From NCBI GenBank assembly GCA_963728965.1, contig CAVSMH010000008.1, forward strand, positions 744,001-808,000: a stretch of 64,000 nucleotides of DNA, read 5' to 3'. The notes beneath the pieces are model-generated. The model had not been told where the DNA came from. It ran no database searches and saw only the letters and a program-made list of their open reading frames with translations. The translations under genes were made by a program, and so were the position numbers. Below, in pieces: positions 60,431 through 64,000 of the stretch; position 1 is the first letter of the stretch, and each line of letters begins with the position of its first letter. Source of the DNA: DASQZT01 sp963728965 (GTDB lineage Bacteria; Acidobacteriota; Terriglobia; Bryobacterales; Bryobacteraceae).

Positions 60431-62179
60431 CTACCGCGTGGTCCGGCACGCCGCGATCGCCGCGGCCATCTTGTCGCCCTGGGCGACGCGCCCCTCGAAA
60501 CAGGCAAGGCTCCGCGACGCGTCCTTGGTGCCCGCACACAGGGCCAGGGCGTCCTGCCACGTCCAGGTCGTCCCTCCGCCCCGCTCGATCTTCCCGTGCA
60601 TCGCGCGCTCGAAACAGCTTGGCGGTTGATCGGCGGCCGGACTGCCTGCGCACAGCCTCTCGATATTGCCGTCGGCCCAGGTCTTGTCATTCTGATCATT
60701 CCAGGCGATCTTGTTCTGCACCAGGCCATAACATCCCACCTTCTCGCACGCCGGCTTCAACTCTTTGGTCAACCCCGCAGGGCCGCCGCTGCTGCATAGC
60801 CGGTACCAGTCCGACGGGGCCACCGATCCCGGCTTGAGTTCGTCCGCCGACTGGAATGCCTGCTGCGCCCTCAACAGGTTTCCCCCGGGATTCATTTGCG
60901 ATTCCACCTGTTGCGACGGCTTCATTCTGTCCTGACCGAGTCGGATCCAGAAATTCACGGCTATGGCGCCCACGGAGTGGGTGGTGTTGAGACTCTGGTC
61001 CAGCTTGATCGCCTCCTGGAGAGATTTGCGCGCCTCGTTGAAGGCCGACGGCGGACCGGCCTGATTTTCCGCGTTTGCCAATGTTGTGGCGCGCTCGATC
61101 AGGTCGTCCACGCGCCCGCGATCGGCCAGGTTTTGCGCTCGTTGCGCCGGGTGCGGATCGAGTGGTGCCGCCCGCTCAAACAGATCGGTGGCGGCGTGCA
61201 CCTGGCCGATGCGCGCCAGTCGTTCCGCATTGTTCATCCATCCCGCCACGCGGAACACCCGGTTCTCTTCAGTGGTGATCGGCCTCAGTTTTTGAAGCTG
61301 CGGCTGAAGGATCCTCTTGAGATCTGCGTCCAGCTCCCAGGTGTGTGCCTGGAGCACCCGCTCCACCATCAGGGCCGCCAGTTCATTCGGGTCGAGGGTA
61401 TAGACGCGAACCGTGCGGTCCACCCCCGCGGTGATCACTTGCCGGTGATCCGGGTGAAAGACCACCCCGGAAATCTTGCCGGTGTGGCCTACGAAAGTAA
61501 CCAGCGGCTTTTCGGTGGTCACATCCCAGACGCGGCTGGTGCCATCGAGACTGGCCGTAGCCACGCGGTCGCCATCGCTGTCGAACACCACTCGCGACAG
61601 CGCGGCTTCGTGACCTTCGAGGACCTTTCGCTTGCGGGTTTGGAGGTTCCACAACACCGCCGTCTTGTCGGCGCCCGCAATGGCCAGCATCGTGCCATCC
61701 GCGTTGAAAGCGATGTCCGTCACGGCGGATTGCCCGGTCGCAAAATCCTGGGTGCGCTCCGAATTCCGGTCCAGCACGCGGACTCTGGCGTCCCGTCCGG
61801 CCCATGCCAGCCGCTTCCGGTCGGAACTCAGCACGACGGCCACCGGATTGTTGTCCACGGCCCGACTGAAGCTCTGTTTTCCAGAGACGACGTCCCACAC
61901 CGCTACGCTCCGCGCGTAGCCAGCCGCCAGTTCTTTGCCATCGACGCTGAACTGTTCACACAAAGGAGCTCCCAACGGCACGCTCCGGGCGAGCGTCCCG
62001 TCCATGGCGGCCCATGTTTTCAGAAAGCCCCGGCCCGCGGTGGCGAGTTCGGCGCCGCCCAATCCGCCCTCCGCGAATGCCACGGCGAGCACTTCTTCGC
62101 CTTGATCCATCGCCGAAACAGGCTTGGTGGCGGATGGATTCCACAGCATGGCCTTATGGTCTCTCCCACCCGTCAGCAC
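60431..62179 (-). CDS. C-terminal part of an nSTAND-WD40 protein, in a shifted frame
   Basis: This encodes ~582 residues that continue the upstream WD40 array in another frame (LTGGRDHKAMLWNPSATKPV). Further WD40 repeats run to ~residue 235 (TDIAFNADGTMLAIAGADKT, then SRVVFDSDGDRVATASLDGT; SGVVFHPDHRQVITAGVDRT). A helical TPR-like part follows (~300-440), and a Cys-containing tail (KPACEKVGCYGLVQNKIAWN; ERLCAGSPAADQPPSCFERA). No proper translation start precedes it. It is probably not expressed separately unless the frame is restored. Confidence 0.75.
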   Translation of the reverse strand: MLTGGRDHKAMLWNPSATKPVSAMDQGEEVLAVAFAEGGLGGAELATAGRGFLKTWAAMDGTLARSVPLGAPLCEQFSVDGKELAAGYARSVAVWDVVSGKQSFSRAVDNNPVAVVLSSDRKRLAWAGRDARVRVLDRNSERTQDFATGQSAVTDIAFNADGTMLAIAGADKTAVLWNLQTRKRKVLEGHEAALSRVVFDSDGDRVATASLDGTSRVWDVTTEKPLVTFVGHTGKISGVVFHPDHRQVITAGVDRTVRVYTLDPNELAALMVERVLQAHTWELDADLKRILQPQLQKLRPITTEENRVFRVAGWMNNAERLARIGQVHAATDLFERAAPLDPHPAQRAQNLADRGRVDDLIERATTLANAENQAGPPSAFNEARKSLQEAIKLDQSLNTTHSVGAIAVNFWIRLGQDRMKPSQQVESQMNPGGNLLRAQQAFQSADELKPGSVAPSDWYRLCSSGGPAGLTKELKPACEKVGCYGLVQNKIAWNDQNDKTWADGNIERLCAGSPAADQPPSCFERAMHGKIERGGGTTWTWQDALALCAGTKDASRSLACFEGRVAQGDKMAAAIAACRTTR

Positions 62180-64000
62180 GAGCGGGCCGCTGCACCGCCA
62201 CGGCGTTTACGGCGTCGGCATGGGCTTCGAAAGTGCGTAATTCACGGGTCGGCCCGGTGTCCCAGATCCGGGCGGTTGCGTCCTGGCCCGCGGTGGCCAC
62301 CCGCGTGCCGTCCGGGCTGAAAGCCACGGCCCGCACTTCGCCATTATGTCCCCGCAACGTCAGCAGGAGTTGCCCGTTCGACGCTTTCCAGACTCTTGCC
62401 GTACCGTCCAGCCCGGCCGTGATCAGGCGCGACGCCCCCGGATCCCCATCGGCGCTGAACGCGATGCCCTTGATTCCCTGCGGCTGTTCCGGCAGCCTCC
62501 GAACCACATTTCCGTTGGAGGCATTCAGCAGGTCTACCGAAAACTCCCCCGCCACACCGATCCAGCCGCCGTCGCCACTGAATGCCACCGTCTGAGCGGG
62601 GTAAGGGACGTTATCGCTGCCCGCCACGGTCGAAGCGGTCTCGACGTCCCAGACTTCCACGCGGCCCGCGGCATTATCCCGTTCGCCGCTCATCGCCAGC
62701 CGCCGTCCGTTGGGGCTGAACGCCAGACTCCGGATCGTGTCCATCCCTTTCGGTTCCAGCTTGCGGATTTCCCGGCCCGTAGCCCGATCCAGCAAATGCA
62801 CGCCGTAGCCGTTGTCCTTGTTGCTGCTGTATGCGACTCTTTTCGCATCCGGACTGATTGCCACCGCCAGAATCCGCGAATCGATCGGTGAACCGGCGAG
62901 CGGGCTTGCGGAAGCCGGCCGCGACGAGTCGATGTTGATGACCCGCAGCGCGCCGTCGTCGCTGCCGGTCACCATCTCCCCGGTCGCACTGAAGGCGACC
63001 GCCGCGACTCCCTTATCCTCCAGAGTCCGCGAGTCGCCGGTGAACGAGTTCCACCGCTTTAAGGCGCCATCCTCGGTGACCGTCACCAGAAACTCGCCGT
63101 CCGGGCTGAACGCCAACTGCTGCACCGGCTTGTCAAAACCGGTGAGCGACAGCCTCAGGCGCCACGCACCGGCTACCTGGTGCAAGGCATCCTGCACGCG
63201 GAACGTCGGCGGTTTGCCCAGGAGCCGCAACGAACGGAATCCCTCCAGGGCGAGCTTCGCGGCTTGCTCGGAACCCCTGCCCAGGATCGAGTTGGCCTCC
63301 GAGGCCATCTCGTTGGCGTGGTATTCCTCATTGCTCTGCTTGAGCCTGGCGGCATCCTCTTCGATGTGTTTCGCCAGCCTGTTCAGCTCCCGGTTCTTCT
63401 CGTCCGTCTCCTCCTTGGCCCTCCGCACATCCTCCATCTTGGCCCGTTCGAACTGGTGTCTTGCTTCTTCGAGCTGGCGCCGTTTCGACGATTCCGTCCG
63501 GTAGTTGTGCACCGCGGTTTGCGCCACCTTCATCTGCTGCCACGTTTTGAGTCCGAACGCTCCGCTGATCAATGCCGCCAACAGCGCCAGGCCCGCCATC
63601 ACGTAGGCGCCGTGTTTTCGCAGTTCTCGCTCGCGGGTTTCGGCCTGCGCGCGGATGCGTGCCTCCTTCTCTTCCTGCTCCCGGCGTGCCTCCGCGGTCC
63701 GCCGCTCCTCCGCCTCCCGCTGCGCCTCTTCGGCGCGCTGCCGCTCCGCGTCGCGGTACCGCCGGCTGGCCTGCAAAAAGCCGTCGGCCGACGCGAACCC
63801 CGGGTGGTAGCGCCGGGCCCATGCCGCGCAGGGCCGCCGCCGCTCCCACCAGTCCAGCGCGATCTGCAACTGTGTCCCTTTCAGATAGTCCGGGTGGTCC
63901 GCCGTCTCCTGCTCTTCCGCCCGGTCCGCCAATCGCCGGAAAATGCGGCCCGATTCCAGCTCTTCGTTCACCCACTCGACCAGCCGCTGCCACTGTCGCA
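62154..64000 (-). CDS. nSTAND-WD40 protein, 5' part outside window, frameshifted near 62190
   Basis: The visible ~615 residues start with the end of the STAND module: WQRLVEWVNEELESGRIFRR and FLQASRRYRDAERQRAEEAQ. A charged coiled coil, one membrane helix (YVMAGLALLAALISGAFGLK) and a second coiled coil (AKEETDEKNRELNRLAKHIE) follow. WD40 repeats then begin (QQLAFSPDGEFLVTVTEDGA; RAVAFSPDGTRVATAGQDAT). The frame ends NAVAVQRPARADGWERP, while the expected continuation (GPLVLTGGRDHKAMLW) is one base out of frame. STAND-WD40 proteins are signal-responsive ATPase switches, some linked to defence or cell-death-like responses. The NTPase core and any N-terminal effector lie beyond the window. Confidence 0.8.
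   Translation of the reverse strand, partial: RQWQRLVEWVNEELESGRIFRRLADRAEEQETADHPDYLKGTQLQIALDWWERRRPCAAWARRYHPGFASADGFLQASRRYRDAERQRAEEAQREAEERRTAEARREQEEKEARIRAQAETRERELRKHGAYVMAGLALLAALISGAFGLKTWQQMKVAQTAVHNYRTESSKRRQLEEARHQFERAKMEDVRRAKEETDEKNRELNRLAKHIEEDAARLKQSNEEYHANEMASEANSILGRGSEQAAKLALEGFRSLRLLGKPPTFRVQDALHQVAGAWRLRLSLTGFDKPVQQLAFSPDGEFLVTVTEDGALKRWNSFTGDSRTLEDKGVAAVAFSATGEMVTGSDDGALRVINIDSSRPASASPLAGSPIDSRILAVAISPDAKRVAYSSNKDNGYGVHLLDRATGREIRKLEPKGMDTIRSLAFSPNGRRLAMSGERDNAAGRVEVWDVETASTVAGSDNVPYPAQTVAFSGDGGWIGVAGEFSVDLLNASNGNVVRRLPEQPQGIKGIAFSADGDPGASRLITAGLDGTARVWKASNGQLLLTLRGHNGEVRAVAFSPDGTRVATAGQDATARIWDTGPTRELRTFEAHADAVNAVAVQRPARADGWERP

Noticed and set aside
1..64000. CRISPR arrays, tRNA and rRNA genes
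   Set aside because: No regularly spaced repeats, no tRNA-like T-arm context outside coding regions and no rRNA segments were seen on reading.

Overview
The window is GC-rich, gene-dense bacterial DNA and most resembles a chromosome segment of an Acidobacteriota member of the Solibacter/Bryobacter type. This assignment is inferred from gene content, since no rRNA is present. The content is characteristic: an ADOP/MacB-type permease remnant, an FG-GAP/ASPIC (CRTAC1-like) secreted protein, an ECF sigma factor next to a Ser/Thr kinase, PQQ-type beta-propellers beside a cytochrome c-ComEA fusion, a carboxypeptidase-regulatory/TonB-dependent-type receptor, DUF6807 and Tat-exported PLP enzymes. No rRNA, tRNA, CRISPR array or intact prophage was seen.

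Layout. 1-4.25 kb (minus): truncated Dabb protein, decayed ADOP permease, FG-GAP/ASPIC protein and TPR protein. 4.4-6.6 kb: a tiny membrane ORF and the overlapping minus operon pyrE-truA-alkD. 6.7-8.6 kb: a TolC-family channel. 9-11.7 kb: a Zn alcohol dehydrogenase and, divergently, a fluoride riboswitch driving crcB and three DUF190 units. 11.7-14.6 kb: lipoprotein-geranylgeranyl reductase-hemL operon, apparently with a leaderless start. 14.7-20.6 kb: stress/glycine-zipper protein, a three-gene membrane operon (His-rich membrane protein, CDP-alcohol phosphotransferase, GtrA), a cNMP-DUF1003 protein and homogentisate dioxygenase. 20.8-26.3 kb: DUF6807 and lactonase genes, then an NtrC/NtrY-type two-component pair with a candidate sigma-54 promoter.

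26.5-32.5 kb is the accessory part: an uncharacterised membrane protein with a GNAT enzyme, an IS66 transposase remnant, a Ser/Thr kinase cut off by it, the tail of an ECF sigma factor, and a PAS-PAS-SpoIIE phosphatase. 32.5-45 kb: NDH-2-like dehydrogenase, rhamnulokinase plus MFS transporter, an orphan HlyD adaptor, a PMI-like cupin, two divergent PQQ-propeller units (one with a cytochrome c-HhH protein, one with a catalytically dead-looking SGNH protein) and a double VOC protein. 45-54.5 kb: large hybrid histidine kinase, two tandem Tat-exported SelA-like PLP enzymes, a signal-peptide methyltransferase overlapping an ABC exporter. 54.6-64 kb: malate dehydrogenase, a frameshifted TonB-type receptor, DUF763, a membrane protein and the frameshifted C-terminal part of an nSTAND-WD40 protein running off the window.

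The most striking points are the number of broken genes (ADOP permease, ECF/kinase module, TonB receptor, STAND-WD40), a probable CTG start on the truncated kinase, the complete fluoride-riboswitch operon with tandem DUF190 proteins, and an SGNH-fold protein that has lost its catalytic Ser and His. I did not find a convincing wholly new system; the best candidates for new biology are the pseudo-SGNH/PQQ unit, the exported PLP enzyme pair and the His-rich membrane protein operon.
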